Shown here one piece after another: positions 18,622 through 28,478 of a stretch of DNA of 64,000 nucleotides. Numbering within the stretch: position 1 is the stretch's first letter; every line of letters begins with the position of its first letter. Below the pieces are notes generated by a model. The model saw only the letters and a program-made list of their open reading frames with translations, searched no databases and was not told where the DNA came from. This DNA is from Rhizobium sophoriradicis (lineage in GTDB: Bacteria; Pseudomonadota; Alphaproteobacteria; Rhizobiales; Rhizobiaceae), in contig NZ_RQIH01000009.1 in assembly GCF_003939025.1 (NCBI RefSeq), forward strand, positions 62,001 to 126,000. The letters are read 5' to 3'. The position numbers and the translations under genes are program-made.

Positions 18622-19431
18622 ATGAGCGATAGCGAAGAGCTCCGCTGGCAGGGCGATCTCGCCCTGATCGCCGATGCTGCCAAGGAGGCCGGTGCGGTCG
18701 CCTTCGGTTTCTTCAACCAGTCTCCCGAGGTCTGGTGGAAGAACGATGACCGCTCTCCCGTCAGCGCCGCCGATTTCGCCGCCAACAAGACGCTGGAATC
18801 GATCCTGCGCAAGGCCCGGCCGGATTATGGCTGGCTGTCTGAGGAAACCGAGGACGATGCCGACCGCCTCGCCCGCGAGACGGTGTTCATCATCGATCCG
18901 ATCGACGGCACACGCGCCTTCCTCGGCGGCCAGAAGGTCTGGTGCGTCAGCGTCGCGGTCGTCCATCGCGGCCGGCCGGTCGCCGGCGTGCTCTACGCCC
19001 CGGCGCTCGAAGAGCTTTATGAAGCCGTCGAGGGCGGTGTGGCGCTGAAGAACGGCGTGCCCTTCACCGTTTCGGCCGCCGGGCCGGAGGAGATGAGCCG
19101 GCTGGCGATCGGCGAAGATCTGTTGAAGACCTTTCCGCCGGCCTTCCGCGAGCGGGTCAGGCGCGAGAAATACATTCCCTCGCTTGCCTATCGCATTGCC
19201 ATGGTGGCGGACGGACGGCTCGACGGCACGTTCGTCAAGGGCAATTCACACGATTGGGACCTTGCCGCCGCCGATCTGATCCTGGCCTGCGCCGGCGGCC
19301 GCCTCGTCGACCTCGACGGCGAACCGATCGTCTACAATCGCGCTGAAGTCACCCACAAGGTGCTGTGTGCGGCACCGGCGCCTCGCATCGATGAGTTCCT
19401 CGCGGCCTTTGCCGGGCGACGAGACAGTTGA
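18622..19431 (+). CDS. Inositol monophosphatase / 3'(2'),5'-bisphosphate nucleotidase family (CysQ-like)
   Basis: A 269-residue Mg-dependent phosphatase of the FIG superfamily. It shows the metal-binding motifs WLSEETEDD, DPIDGTRAF and HDWDLAAADL. I place the start at the ATG at 18622 (MSDSEELRWQGDL), with GAAGGAAG upstream. A GTG at 18589 overlapping the pmbA stop is the other choice. CysQ removes the phosphate from PAP; related enzymes act on inositol phosphate or histidinol phosphate, and sequence alone does not decide. The pmbA-IMPase-DUF4170-waaA order is conserved in Rhizobiales. Confidence 0.9.
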   Translation: MSDSEELRWQGDLALIADAAKEAGAVAFGFFNQSPEVWWKNDDRSPVSAADFAANKTLESILRKARPDYGWLSEETEDDADRLARETVFIIDPIDGTRAFLGGQKVWCVSVAVVHRGRPVAGVLYAPALEELYEAVEGGVALKNGVPFTVSAAGPEEMSRLAIGEDLLKTFPPAFRERVRREKYIPSLAYRIAMVADGRLDGTFVKGNSHDWDLAAADLILACAGGRLVDLDGEPIVYNRAEVTHKVLCAAPAPRIDEFLAAFAGRRDS

Positions 19432-19492
19432 CGTTTCCGTCAAAATCCCGCAGATGGGGTGGCGGAGGAGAATAGGCAGAAAGAGAACAAGA

Positions 19493-19741
19493 ATGACTGA
19501 CTCCGGTGACAAGAAGCAGCTTTTGCATCTCGTTTTTGGCGGCGAACTGGAAAGCCTCGACGAGGTCCAGTTCCGTGATCTGAAGGATCTCGATATCGTC
19601 GGCATCTTTCCCGATTATGCCACGGCGCTGACGGCCTGGAAGGCGAAGGCGCAGCAGACGGTCGACAATGCGCATATGCGCTATTTCATCGTCCACATGC
19701 ATCGTTTGCTCGATCCGCAGGAAAAGGCCGGAGGCCACTGA
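19493..19741 (+). CDS. DUF4170 small protein
   Basis: An 82-residue soluble protein with the DUF4170 pattern (LHLVFGGELESLDEVQFRDL then DIVGIFPDYATALTAWKAKA). The ATG is at 19493. There is no signal or membrane segment. It sits between the IMPase gene and waaA, as in many Rhizobiales, so it may be linked to Kdo or lipid A synthesis. No biochemical role is known to me. Confidence 0.88.
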   Translation: MTDSGDKKQLLHLVFGGELESLDEVQFRDLKDLDIVGIFPDYATALTAWKAKAQQTVDNAHMRYFIVHMHRLLDPQEKAGGH

Positions 19742-19922
19742 CCTCGGCCGCCGATTCCGCGCCAAGTGCCGGCGGACCGCCATGGGTCCCGGGCTTGCAG
19801 CATCGGGCGCCGTCGATCCGGATCGTTTGACGCATTCTGAACAAATTGATCGGTCATTTCGGCCGCAACGATAATTGGGGAATGGGTTTGATGTCGATCG
19901 TCTTGGATCGGAGGCTGGCGCA

Positions 19923-21242
19923 ATGAGCTCCCGGATGGCGCGGCTCGGTCTGAGCACATACCGTCTGGCGGGAACTGTGGCCTCTCCAGTCGTCGGTCTT
20001 TATCTCACCTACCGTACCGCCAAGGGCAAGGAAGACCGCGCGCGCCGCCTGGAGCGTTTCGGCTATCCGAGCGCCAACCGGCCGCAAGGGCCGCTCGTCT
20101 GGTTCCACGCCGCAAGTGTGGGCGAAACCAACGCCGTCATCCCGCTGATCCGCGAAATCCGCCGCCGCGACATCCACGTCATTCTGACGACCGGCACCAT
20201 CACCTCCGCGAAACTTGCTGCCGAGCGCCTCGGCCATGAAGCGATCCATCAATATGTGCCGCTCGATCTGAAGCCATCGGTAAGCCGCTTCCTCGATTAC
20301 TGGCAGCCGGATTGCGCCATCATCGCCGAATCCGAAATCTGGCCGGCAACGGTGCTTGAGCTTGGCCGCCGCCGCATCCCGCAGATCCTGGTCAACGCCC
20401 GCATGTCGGACCGCTCCTTTGCCCGCTGGCGCCGCCGCCCATCGATTGCCGAAGCCCTGTTCGAAAATCTCGCCCTCGTCATCGCCCAGTCGGATGTCGA
20501 TGCCGAACGTTTCCGCGATCTCGGCGTCGTCCCGGTCATCACCTCGGGCAATCTGAAGGTCGATACCGACGCCCCACCCTATGACAGCGCTGTCCTTTCG
20601 CGCTACAAGAAGCAGATCGGCGATCGCAAGACCTGGGCGGCGATTTCGACCTTCGACGGCGAGGAGAATGCGGCCGGCATCGTCCATCGCGCCCTGAAGG
20701 AGCGCGACCGGCAGTTGACGATCATCGTGCCGCGCCATCCCGAGCGCAGCGACGAGATCGAGGCGGCTCTGGTCAAGCAGGGCCTCAAGGTCGCCCGCCG
20801 CACCCGCGACGACGTCCTGTCCGCCGATATCGATGTTTTCCTCGGCGACACGATCGGCGAAATGGGTCTCTATCTTCGTTTGACGGAGATTGCCTTCGTC
20901 GGCCGTTCGCTGTTTGCCGAAGGTGGCCAAAACCCCCTGGAGCCGGCCATGCTCGGTTGCGCCATCCTCTCCGGCGGCAATGTGCAGAATTTTCGCGAGG
21001 CCTATCAGAGACTTGCCCGCAGTGGCAGCGCCCGCATGGTGCGCGATACCGAAATGCTGGCCAAGGGCGTGCATTACCTTTTGATCAACGACGAAGCCCG
21101 CCGCTCGATGATCGAAGCCGGCATTGCCACCGTGCACGAGATGCGCGGCGCGCTGACGGCGACGGTGAAGGGGCTGGAACCCTATATCAATCCGCTGACG
21201 GTCAAGGCGCGCCTGTTGCCCAAAGCCGTCGCCCAGCTCTGA
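19923..21242 (+). CDS. waaA: Kdo transferase (3-deoxy-D-manno-octulosonic acid transferase)
   Basis: WaaA adds Kdo from CMP-Kdo to lipid IVA at the inner membrane. The 439-residue protein has an N-terminal membrane-anchor segment, then WFHAASVGETNA, the motif AESEIWP, and the C-terminal FVGRSLFAEGGQNPLEPA, all diagnostic for the family. The ATG at 19923 has GGAGG eight bases upstream; the open frame upstream to 19875 has no such site. Followed within 10 bases by a HAD gene and then lpxK, forming a lipid A operon. Confidence 0.96.
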   Translation: MSSRMARLGLSTYRLAGTVASPVVGLYLTYRTAKGKEDRARRLERFGYPSANRPQGPLVWFHAASVGETNAVIPLIREIRRRDIHVILTTGTITSAKLAAERLGHEAIHQYVPLDLKPSVSRFLDYWQPDCAIIAESEIWPATVLELGRRRIPQILVNARMSDRSFARWRRRPSIAEALFENLALVIAQSDVDAERFRDLGVVPVITSGNLKVDTDAPPYDSAVLSRYKKQIGDRKTWAAISTFDGEENAAGIVHRALKERDRQLTIIVPRHPERSDEIEAALVKQGLKVARRTRDDVLSADIDVFLGDTIGEMGLYLRLTEIAFVGRSLFAEGGQNPLEPAMLGCAILSGGNVQNFREAYQRLARSGSARMVRDTEMLAKGVHYLLINDEARRSMIEAGIATVHEMRGALTATVKGLEPYINPLTVKARLLPKAVAQL

Positions 21243-21251
21243 GGAGGCGCG

Positions 21252-21974
21252 ATGTCGGGCCCGGCGCGTATTAAAGGCATCCTCTTCGACAAGGACGGCA
21301 CGCTGCTCGATTATGACGAGAGCTGGTTGCCGGTCAATCGCGAGCTTGCCCGCATCGCCGCCGAGGGCGATCCGTTTCTCGCAGACCGGTTGCTCTTGGC
21401 CTGCGGCATGGATCCTCAGACCGGCCATATCGTCCCCGACAGCCTGCTCGCCGCCGGCAATACCCGTCAGATCGCCGAGGGGCTCGTCGCCGCCGGCTCG
21501 ATGGTCGAAGTCGGCGAACTGACGGTCCGTCTCGACGATCTCTTTTCCGGCGCCGCCGAATTTTCAGTGCCGGTGACCGATCTTGCCGGCTTCTTCGCCA
21601 GACTGCACCAGCGCGGCTTCAAGCTCGGCGTCGCCTCCAGCGACAATGAACGCTCCATCCGCCAGACGGCCGAACGTTTCGGTTTTGCCCCTTATGTCGA
21701 TTACATCGCCGGTTACGACAGCGGCTTCGGCGTGAAGCCGGAACCCGGCATGGTGCTCGGCTTCTGCGCCGCGACCGGTCTTTTGCCGGAAGAGGTCGCG
21801 ATCGTCGGCGACAACAACCATGATCTGCACATGGGCCTGAATGCCGGCACGGGGCTCAGGATCGCGGTGCTGACCGGCACCGGCTCGCGCGATTCGCTTG
21901 CCGCCGCTGCCGATCATGTGCTCGACGACATCACCGCCATCGAGACATTGCTGCCGGACCTGCAGCCCGCCTAA
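21252..21974 (+). CDS. HAD-superfamily phosphatase (Gph-like)
   Basis: A 240-residue HAD phosphatase. Motif I is FDKDGTLLDYD (residues 12-22), motif II is VASSDNERS, and motif III/IV is KPEPGMV ... IVGDNNHDLHMG. The alpha-helical cap sits between motifs I and II. It resembles phosphoglycolate phosphatases. It lies between waaA and lpxK, only 9 bases after waaA, so it is co-transcribed with lipid A genes. A role on a sugar phosphate in that pathway is possible but not shown. Confidence 0.88.
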   Translation: MSGPARIKGILFDKDGTLLDYDESWLPVNRELARIAAEGDPFLADRLLLACGMDPQTGHIVPDSLLAAGNTRQIAEGLVAAGSMVEVGELTVRLDDLFSGAAEFSVPVTDLAGFFARLHQRGFKLGVASSDNERSIRQTAERFGFAPYVDYIAGYDSGFGVKPEPGMVLGFCAATGLLPEEVAIVGDNNHDLHMGLNAGTGLRIAVLTGTGSRDSLAAAADHVLDDITAIETLLPDLQPA

Positions 21975-22089
21975 ACCGCATCGCGATCTTTGCAAGGACT
22001 TGCATTTTCACCGGTTTTGGCTTCTCAATCCGGCCGGTCGAAAAGCAAGGGGCCGGTTCTGAGACCGGGCAGGGGAGCGGGACGGCAAG

Positions 22090-23136
22090 ATGATATCCGA
22101 AGCGCCGCCGTTCTGGTGGAGGAAAGCCGATTGGCGGGCCTGGATGCTGGCGCCGCTTTCCTTTATCTACGGCCGTGTCGCCGGCCACCGAATGGCCCAT
22201 GCGCGCCGCGCCTCCGTTTCCGTTCCCGTTATCTGCGTCGGCAATTTCACCGTCGGCGGCGCCGGCAAGACGCCGACGGCGCTGACGATCGCCCGCGCCG
22301 CCAAGGCGAAGGGGCTGAAACCCGGCTTCCTCAGCCGAGGTTACGGCGGCTCGCTCGACGTGACGACGGTGGTCGATCCCCATCATCACCGGGCCGTCGC
22401 CGTCGGCGACGAGCCGCTGCTGCTTGCCCAGGAGGCGCTGACGGTGATTTCCCGCCGCCGTGTCGACGGCGCGAGACGTCTGGTAGCGGAAGGCGCCGAC
22501 CTCATCATCATGGATGACGGGTTCCAGAGCGCCCGGCTGGCGATCGATTATGCTCTGCTCGTCATCGACGCGACGCGCGGCCTCGGCAACGGCCATATCG
22601 TGCCGGCCGGCCCGGTGCGCGCGCCGATCGGCCAGCAACTGCGGTCGGCGACGGCTCTGCTGAAGGTCGGCGGCGGCCATGCGGCCGACAGGATCGTTCG
22701 CATGGCGGCTCGCGCGGCAAAGCCCTATTTTACCGCATCGCTCAAGGTGCGCGGCGACGATAGGCTCGCCGGCATCAGGGTGCTGGCATTCGCCGGCATC
22801 GCCGATCCCGCCAAATTCTTCCGCACGGTCGAATCGCGCGGCGCTGAAATCGCCGTCGCCAAGACCTTCGGCGACCACGAGCACCTGACCGAGGACGAGA
22901 TCGGCGATATCCTGACTACCGCCGAGCACCAGGATCTTCTGATCGTCACCACCTCGAAGGATTTCGTCCGCCTCTCCGGCCACCACGGCAAGGCGGAAGA
23001 GCTGGCGCAAAAGTGCCGGGTGATCGAGGTCGACATGATCTTCGATGATCATCTCGCTCCAAGCCTCATCATCGACCGGGCGATCGTCGCCTGCCGCGAA
23101 CGCCGCCTGCGGGAGATGAAGGCCGCAAACGCGTAA
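22090..23136 (+). CDS. lpxK: Tetraacyldisaccharide 4'-kinase
   Basis: LpxK phosphorylates the lipid A disaccharide at the 4' position on the inner membrane. The 348-residue protein has an N-terminal membrane-associated helix and the P-loop [15 protein letters not shown] (residues ~51-65). Downstream are FLSRGYGGS and IIMDDGFQS, the family's second nucleotide motif. Length is normal. Some rhizobia remove the 4' phosphate later, but the kinase is still needed first. Its stop codon overlaps a palindromic repeat. Confidence 0.96.
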   Translation: MISEAPPFWWRKADWRAWMLAPLSFIYGRVAGHRMAHARRASVSVPVICVGNFTVGGAGKTPTALTIARAAKAKGLKPGFLSRGYGGSLDVTTVVDPHHHRAVAVGDEPLLLAQEALTVISRRRVDGARRLVAEGADLIIMDDGFQSARLAIDYALLVIDATRGLGNGHIVPAGPVRAPIGQQLRSATALLKVGGGHAADRIVRMAARAAKPYFTASLKVRGDDRLAGIRVLAFAGIADPAKFFRTVESRGAEIAVAKTFGDHEHLTEDEIGDILTTAEHQDLLIVTTSKDFVRLSGHHGKAEELAQKCRVIEVDMIFDDHLAPSLIIDRAIVACRERRLREMKAANA

Positions 23137-23173
23137 AGCGCGTCGCGTCAAATATGATTCATGCGACGCGCTT
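23136..23173. repeat. Palindrome at lpxK stop, possible terminator
   Basis: AAGCGCGTCGC and GCGACGCGCTT are perfect 11-base inverted arms separated by 16 bases. The left arm begins at the last base of the lpxK stop codon. No T-tract follows, so it is either a palindromic repeat or a weak terminator. Confidence 0.7.
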
Positions 23174-23188
23174 AAGCCCTTTATTTTG

Positions 23189-23237
23189 ATGCATGTCGTT
23201 ATCCCGGAACCGCTGCACACTTCCGGGCGACATGCAT
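23189..23237. repeat. Rhizobial palindromic element (ATGCATGTCG type)
   Basis: ATGCATGTCG and CGACATGCAT flank an inner pair CCCGGAA / TTCCGGG. This resembles a dispersed palindrome I know from Rhizobium and Sinorhizobium intergenic regions. It lies between lpxK and the convergent AraC-type gene. Confidence 0.75.
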
Positions 23238-23310
23238 TAAACCGGGATTGGGCGGATAGCGGCCTGTCCGTCCCCTGCGTGCGGAAGCGGCAGGCCGCCG
23301 TCGAAGGGCG

Positions 23311-24192
23311 CTAGTTCAGCGGCAAAAACAGTTCCGCGACCGCCTCATGCTCCGCCACTTCAGGGAAGAAGCGCAGCCGCTGGCAATAGATCGGAAAGTC
23401 GCGCGCTTCTTCGCCGCTGGCCGGCAGCCATTCGCGATAGAGGTAGAGCGCGGCGGGTTCCAGATTGTCGGTGTTGCCGACGACGCGCAGCACCGCGCAT
23501 CGTCCCCCGGGAATCTCGCCGGCTTTGATCTCACCGCTGTCCGCCTCGATTGGTTTGTCGATCCCGACACAAAGGTCCACGCTATAGTCGGCGGGCGACG
23601 CGGGACGCCGCTCGGAGTGCCAGATATTGAAGGTCGGATTTGTCTTGGGGTGCAGACCTGCCCCCTGGCGCCAGGCGATGAAGCGCTGGATGGTGGCGCC
23701 GAGCGTTGCGGGATCGCCCCGATGCTCCATGATCGCCACCGGCGTGGGAGGCACATCGCGAATCGTCACGTCGTCAATGGTAAAAGTCTTCTGCATGAGC
23801 TTGCTCCTGGCGTTGTCGAGAGGCCCAAAGGCCACAAGCCACGGCTCCCAGTCGGGAGACTTCCGGAAAGACGAAGGCGATTGCCCGAACCGTTGCCGAA
23901 AAGCGCGGGCAAAGGCATCAGGACCGTCGTAACCGGCTTCCATCGCTATATCGGTGACGCTTTGGGCATCCCTGTAGGCTAGCTGGTATGAAGCGCGCTT
24001 CATCCTGGCGAGCTGGATATAGCGATGCACGGATAGACCGAAGGTCGCCGTGAACTGCCGATGGAAATGATATTTCGAGTAGGCTGCGACATTGCTCAGC
24101 GCATCGAGGTCCAGATCATCGTCCAGATGCCGGTCTATGTGATCCAGCACCCGCTGCATGCGGGCATGGTAGTTTTGAAGCGCCGCCTTCAT
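23311..24192 (-). CDS. AraC-family regulator with GyrI-like ligand-binding domain
   Basis: The 293-residue protein has an N-terminal AraC double helix-turn-helix (residues ~8-110, with LDLDALSNVAAYSKYHFHRQF and VTDIAMEAGYDGPDAFARAFRQRFGQSP) and a C-terminal GyrI-like domain (~135-293) of the kind that binds small hydrophobic or cationic drugs. The architecture is that of the Rob/SoxS-like activators with a fused effector domain. Target genes are unknown. It interrupts the usual lpxK-DUF2093-mutL order and faces lpxK, suggesting insertion at this junction. Confidence 0.9.
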   Translation of the reverse strand: MKAALQNYHARMQRVLDHIDRHLDDDLDLDALSNVAAYSKYHFHRQFTATFGLSVHRYIQLARMKRASYQLAYRDAQSVTDIAMEAGYDGPDAFARAFRQRFGQSPSSFRKSPDWEPWLVAFGPLDNARSKLMQKTFTIDDVTIRDVPPTPVAIMEHRGDPATLGATIQRFIAWRQGAGLHPKTNPTFNIWHSERRPASPADYSVDLCVGIDKPIEADSGEIKAGEIPGGRCAVLRVVGNTDNLEPAALYLYREWLPASGEEARDFPIYCQRLRFFPEVAEHEAVAELFLPLN

Positions 24193-24327
24193 CGTCCCGT
24201 CCTCCGTGGCGGCACCAGCTAAACGTTGGTGGACATGACGCGCTCGACCGATCTTGCGGTTTTGTCACGGGTCGCAGAACAGCCAAAGCCGTTTAGGGTC
24301 ACTACAGGAGGAACGGCGAGAATTGCT

Positions 24328-24558
24328 CTAACGTCGCTGGTTCGGCAGCACGCCGGCGCGTTTGTCGGCTTCGATCGCCGAGATCACGTCGGAATAGGGC
24401 TCCTGGCGGGCGACGCTCCAATAGCGCAGCTCGTCGAGCGGAATATGTTTTCCCGTCATCGCGCAGACGACGTAGGAGCCGGGCGAGACAATCTGGAAAT
24501 CGCCGTCGAGATAGCGGATCTTCGCCTCGCGGTTTCCGTGCCCTTCGAACAAATTCAT
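24328..24558 (-). CDS. DUF2093 small protein
   Basis: A 76-residue protein, beginning MNLFEGHGNREAKIRYLDGDF, with the segment GSYVVCAMTGKHIPLDELRYWSV. This is the alphaproteobacterial DUF2093 family, usually next to mutL and lpxK as here. It is 67 bases downstream of mutL on the same strand. The lone Cys with Thr-Gly-Lys-His nearby may be part of a small zinc ribbon-like fold, but that is a guess. Function unknown. Confidence 0.88.
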   Translation of the reverse strand: MNLFEGHGNREAKIRYLDGDFQIVSPGSYVVCAMTGKHIPLDELRYWSVARQEPYSDVISAIEADKRAGVLPNQRR

Positions 24559-24625
24559 GCGCTCCGTTCCCTGCAGTCTGTCATGTGTCTGCCATACTCC
24601 CGCGACGGCGGCTTTGCCAGCTTTT

Positions 24626-26443
24626 TTAGCTTCTGCCGAAAAGCCGCTCGATATCGCTGAGTTTCAATTCGATATAGGTCGGCCGACCGTGATTGCACTG
24701 GCCGGAACCGGGCGTCACTTCCATTTCTCTGAGCAGCGCGTTCATTTCCTCCGGCCGCAGGCGCCGTCCGGAGCGCACCGATCCATGGCAGGCCATGGTC
24801 GCCGCCACATATTCGAGCTTGGCCGATAGGCCCGACGCCGTGTCCCACTCGGCGATCTCGTCGGCAAGCTGGCGGACGAGGCCATGGGCGTCGACCTCGC
24901 CGAGCATCGCCGGCGTCTCGCGCACGGCAATCGCCCCGGGGCCGAAACGCTCGATCCCCAGGCCGAGTTCGGAAAGCTCGCCCGCATGCTGCATCAGCCG
25001 GTCGCAATCCTCCTCCGGAATGTCGATGATCTCAGGGATGAGCAGCACCTGCGAGGCCAGCCGCTTCGAATGCAGCGCCTTGCGCATCGCCTCGAAGACC
25101 AGCCGCTCATGCGCTGCATGCTGATCGACGATGACCAGCCCGTCCTCGGTCTGGGCGACGATATAGTTGGCGTGGATTTGCGCCCGTGCCGCGCCGAGCG
25201 GATAGCGCCCGGTTGTTTCGGGAGAGGCCGGTTCGGGTGCACCCGGCTGGGGCGAAGGCGGCGGCTCGGCTCGCGCTGTCGGCGCCGACAATCCGTCGAA
25301 AGAGGCCTGCGTCCGCTCGGCGAAACCGCCTGCCAGCTGGTAGGGCCGGAAGGGCGAGGTCTCGGCCGACCATGGCGCCTGCGGCCGCTGCGCATTGGGC
25401 TGGAAGCCGGGGCGAAAGGCCCGCAGCATGTCGCTCGCCCCTGTTGTCGCCGCCCGGCTGCCATCGCGCGCCAGGGCCTCGCGGATGGCGCCGACGATCA
25501 GGCCGCGCACCAGGCCCGGGTCGCGGAAGCGCACGTCGGATTTTGCCGGATGCACGTTGACGTCGACGAGAGCCGGATCGAGGGTGATCGACAGCACCGC
25601 CACCGGATAGCGTCCTGATGGAATCGTCTCGGCATAGGCGCCGCGGATCGCCGAGAGGATCAGCTTGTCCTGCACCGGCCGGCCGTTGACGAAGGCATAT
25701 TGATGAGCGGAGTTGCCGCGGTTGAAGGTCGGCACGCCGGCAAAGCCGGTGAGCGCGATGTCCTCGCGCATGGCGTCGAGGGGAATGGCGTTGTCTCGGA
25801 AGTCCTTGCCGAGCACCTGCGCCATGCGCGCCAGATGGTCGTCGCCGGTCGCCGGAAATTCCAGCGTCGTGCGGTCCGAACCAGACAGGACGAAGCGCAC
25901 GGCAGGAAAAGCAATCGCCATGCGCTTGACGATCTCGGTAATGGCGCCGGCCTCCGCCTTTTCGCTCTTAAGGAATTTGAGCCTGGCGGGCGTGGCGAAA
26001 AACAGGTCGCGCACTTCGACGATGGTGCCGGGATTGGCGGCGGCCGGCCTGATATGAACGATCTTGCCGCCGGCAACGGCGATCTCGTGGCCGCCGGCGC
26101 TGTCACGCCTGCGGCTGGCGATGCTGAGCCTGGCGACGGAACCGATCGACGGCAGCGCCTCGCCGCGGAAACCGAGCGTGCGGATATCCTCGAGCGTCTC
26201 GGAGATCTTCGAGGTGCAGTGGCGCCGGACCGCCAGCTCGAGATCGGCCGCCTCCATGCCGGAGCCGTTATCGCTGACCCGCAGCAGCGCCTTGCCGCCG
26301 CCTGCCGTGGCGATCTCGATGCGCGTCGCCCCGGCGTCGAGCGCATTTTCGATCAGTTCCTTGGCAGCACTCGCCGGCCGTTCGATGACCTCGCCTGCGG
26401 CGATCTGGTTGATGAGCGTTTCGGAAAGCTGTCTGATGGCCAT
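24626..26443 (-). CDS. mutL: DNA mismatch repair protein MutL
   Basis: The 605-residue protein has the GHKL ATPase domain: IENALDAGA (residues 31-39), DNGSGM (58-63), GFRGEAL (91-97). A Pro-rich linker covers ~340-410. The C-terminal dimerisation domain has the endonuclease motif [12 protein letters not shown] at 440-451 and a QCNHGRP motif near the end. The metal-dependent nicking motif is absent from E. coli MutL but present here, fitting repair that does not use Dam methylation. Transcribed leftward, diverging from the PAS/receiver gene. Confidence 0.97.
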   Translation of the reverse strand: MAIRQLSETLINQIAAGEVIERPASAAKELIENALDAGATRIEIATAGGGKALLRVSDNGSGMEAADLELAVRRHCTSKISETLEDIRTLGFRGEALPSIGSVARLSIASRRRDSAGGHEIAVAGGKIVHIRPAAANPGTIVEVRDLFFATPARLKFLKSEKAEAGAITEIVKRMAIAFPAVRFVLSGSDRTTLEFPATGDDHLARMAQVLGKDFRDNAIPLDAMREDIALTGFAGVPTFNRGNSAHQYAFVNGRPVQDKLILSAIRGAYAETIPSGRYPVAVLSITLDPALVDVNVHPAKSDVRFRDPGLVRGLIVGAIREALARDGSRAATTGASDMLRAFRPGFQPNAQRPQAPWSAETSPFRPYQLAGGFAERTQASFDGLSAPTARAEPPPSPQPGAPEPASPETTGRYPLGAARAQIHANYIVAQTEDGLVIVDQHAAHERLVFEAMRKALHSKRLASQVLLIPEIIDIPEEDCDRLMQHAGELSELGLGIERFGPGAIAVRETPAMLGEVDAHGLVRQLADEIAEWDTASGLSAKLEYVAATMACHGSVRSGRRLRPEEMNALLREMEVTPGSGQCNHGRPTYIELKLSDIERLFGRS

Positions 26444-26626
26444 GGGCTATTTTCGAGGATTCGTGGGCAGGAGGGAAGGGGATTCCATAGGCTTTACAGA
26501 AGCGTGATCTGCGGCTCCCCCATTTGGACGGCCGGCAGTGTTAAGCCGGTTTTAACAGAAAAATGGCATATTTATTCATATACCTCCAGAAGCTGCGAAA
26601 ATCGATCAGATGTGGGACGCAACAGA

Positions 26627-28357
26627 ATGAGTGCCGGCTTCGAAAAGGCGGACACGGCATCGGGAATCGACGGGACTCCCGCCGAGGCCGATCTGCAGAC
26701 GGCGCTTTTCGATGTCGTGTGCGACAGCCTTTCGGCAGCGTTCATCATCTACGACAAGAACGATCATCTGATCTTCGCAAGCCGCCAGATCCTCGAATTC
26801 TTCCCGTTGCCGGCCGAGATGCTGAAGCCGGGCACGCGGCTGCGCGATTTCCTGGGTGCGGTCTACGATACCGGCGTTCGTCAGCAATATGACGTGAGGC
26901 AGGGCGGCTCCCTCAGCCGCGAGGACTGGCTGTCACAGAGGATCGCCTCGCATTGGCGCGAGCGCTTCGAATCCGTCGAGCGCCACGGCGCCGACAGCTG
27001 GGTCCGTTTCGTCAAGCGCAGGCTGCCGGGCGGCTACGGCGTTACCATCGTTTCCGACATCTCCGAGGACAAGAAGCGCGAGGAGCAGTGGCGCTCGGAC
27101 CTGGAGCGGGTGCAGCTCACCGAAGACATTCTCGACAATCTGCCGTTTCCGCTGTTCGTCAAGGATCGCAACCTTACCTATGTCGCGGTGAACCTCGCCT
27201 TCTGCGAGAAATACCAGACCACCGCCGACGAGGTGCTCGGCCGCAAGAGCGGCGATCTCTTTTCGCCGGAGATCGCAAAACGCTTCGAAGAAAGCGACCG
27301 TCACGTGCTGGAGACCGGCGAAATGTCGATCTCCCGCCAGCGGCAGATCTCCCGCGACGGCATCGAGCGCGACATCGTCAGCCGCAAGCATCGTATCGGC
27401 AAGCCCGGCCGCTATTTCCTGGTGTCGACGACGCAGGACCTGCCGCGCGACGGCGCCGATCTCGAGGAGTTCGACCGGGCCTCGGCGATCACCACCTCCG
27501 CCAACCAGAGCTATCGCCGCGCCTACGTGCCGGTGCAGAGCGCGGTGGAGCGCCGCGAGCCGGCGGCGATGGAAGCGATCGTTCCGGAGAATTTCTCCGG
27601 CCGCAAGATCCTCGTCGTCACCGCCGACCTCGCCGCCGAGACCGCCGCGTTGCGCACGCTGTCGAAATACGGTTTCGAATCCTGCGCCGTGCGAGGCGAA
27701 GATGAAGAGGAGCGGTTCCTGGAAATTGCCACCTCTTCCGGCATCTCGCTCGACCTGCTGATCATCGACAACCAGATGGGTATGCGCTGCCTCGAGCTTG
27801 CCGAGCAATATGGTATTCCGTCGCTCGTCATGGACGGCTTCCAGATCGCCAACGAACTCACCTTCCAGATCGCCCGCCATTTCAACCGCAACAGCCGCAA
27901 CAACGGCGCCGGCGCAGATGTGGACTGGGAAATCAGCATTTCCGACGATACGGTCGGCCTGCAGGTTCTCGTTGCCGAAGACAATGATATCAACCAGATC
28001 GTATTTTCGCAGATCCTTGAAGGCCTCGGCTATCGCCATATGATTGCTGCGACCGGCGACGAGGTCGTGCGCCTTTGGGCCGAACACAGGCCGCAGGTGG
28101 TGCTGATGGACATATCCCTGCCGGGCTTCAACGGCTTCGAGGCCGCGCGGCTCATCCGGCAGATGGAAGAAGCCGGCGCTGCCGCCCGCACCCCGATCAT
28201 CGGCGTGCTCACCCAGGCCTTCGAACGCGATCGGGCCGAATGCGCTAAATCGGGCATGGATGACGTCATCATGAAACCGGTCAGTCCTGACATGCTTGAG
28301 ACGATATTTCAGAAATACCTGGTGGAAGAGGGCGCGCGGATTCGAACGCGCGCCTGA
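26627..28357 (+). CDS. PAS-PAS-receiver-receiver regulatory protein without kinase domain
   Basis: From the ATG at 26627 the protein is 576 residues. A first PAS-like domain lies at ~25-145 and a second at ~165-275. A receiver-like segment (GRKILVVTADL, Asp 381 in LLIIDNQM) covers ~325-420. A full receiver at ~445-565 has the acidic pair E451/D452, phospho-acceptor Asp 495 (VVLMDISLPG), Thr 529 and Lys 550. No H-box or ATPase domain is present, so an outside kinase must phosphorylate it, or it acts as a phosphate sink or scaffold. The first receiver looks degenerate. No strong ribosome site is seen. It precedes a c-di-GMP gene by 121 bases, which could be its output partner (inference). Confidence 0.85.
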   Translation: MSAGFEKADTASGIDGTPAEADLQTALFDVVCDSLSAAFIIYDKNDHLIFASRQILEFFPLPAEMLKPGTRLRDFLGAVYDTGVRQQYDVRQGGSLSREDWLSQRIASHWRERFESVERHGADSWVRFVKRRLPGGYGVTIVSDISEDKKREEQWRSDLERVQLTEDILDNLPFPLFVKDRNLTYVAVNLAFCEKYQTTADEVLGRKSGDLFSPEIAKRFEESDRHVLETGEMSISRQRQISRDGIERDIVSRKHRIGKPGRYFLVSTTQDLPRDGADLEEFDRASAITTSANQSYRRAYVPVQSAVERREPAAMEAIVPENFSGRKILVVTADLAAETAALRTLSKYGFESCAVRGEDEEERFLEIATSSGISLDLLIIDNQMGMRCLELAEQYGIPSLVMDGFQIANELTFQIARHFNRNSRNNGAGADVDWEISISDDTVGLQVLVAEDNDINQIVFSQILEGLGYRHMIAATGDEVVRLWAEHRPQVVLMDISLPGFNGFEAARLIRQMEEAGAAARTPIIGVLTQAFERDRAECAKSGMDDVIMKPVSPDMLETIFQKYLVEEGARIRTRA

Positions 28358-28478
28358 TGTTTTAAAGATTATGGCCACCGTTTCGCGGCGGGGTCCGCTT
28401 TCGCCGATACGCCAACCCATGAGAATCCGGGGCGGGTGGGCTGCGAAGGCGGCCGATTTACTAGCGAATTGTTAAGAA

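Noticed and set aside
25700..26626. 309-residue N-terminal extension of the PAS/receiver protein
   Set aside because: It is antisense to mutL and shows no domain; the start at 26627 gives a sensible PAS N-terminus.
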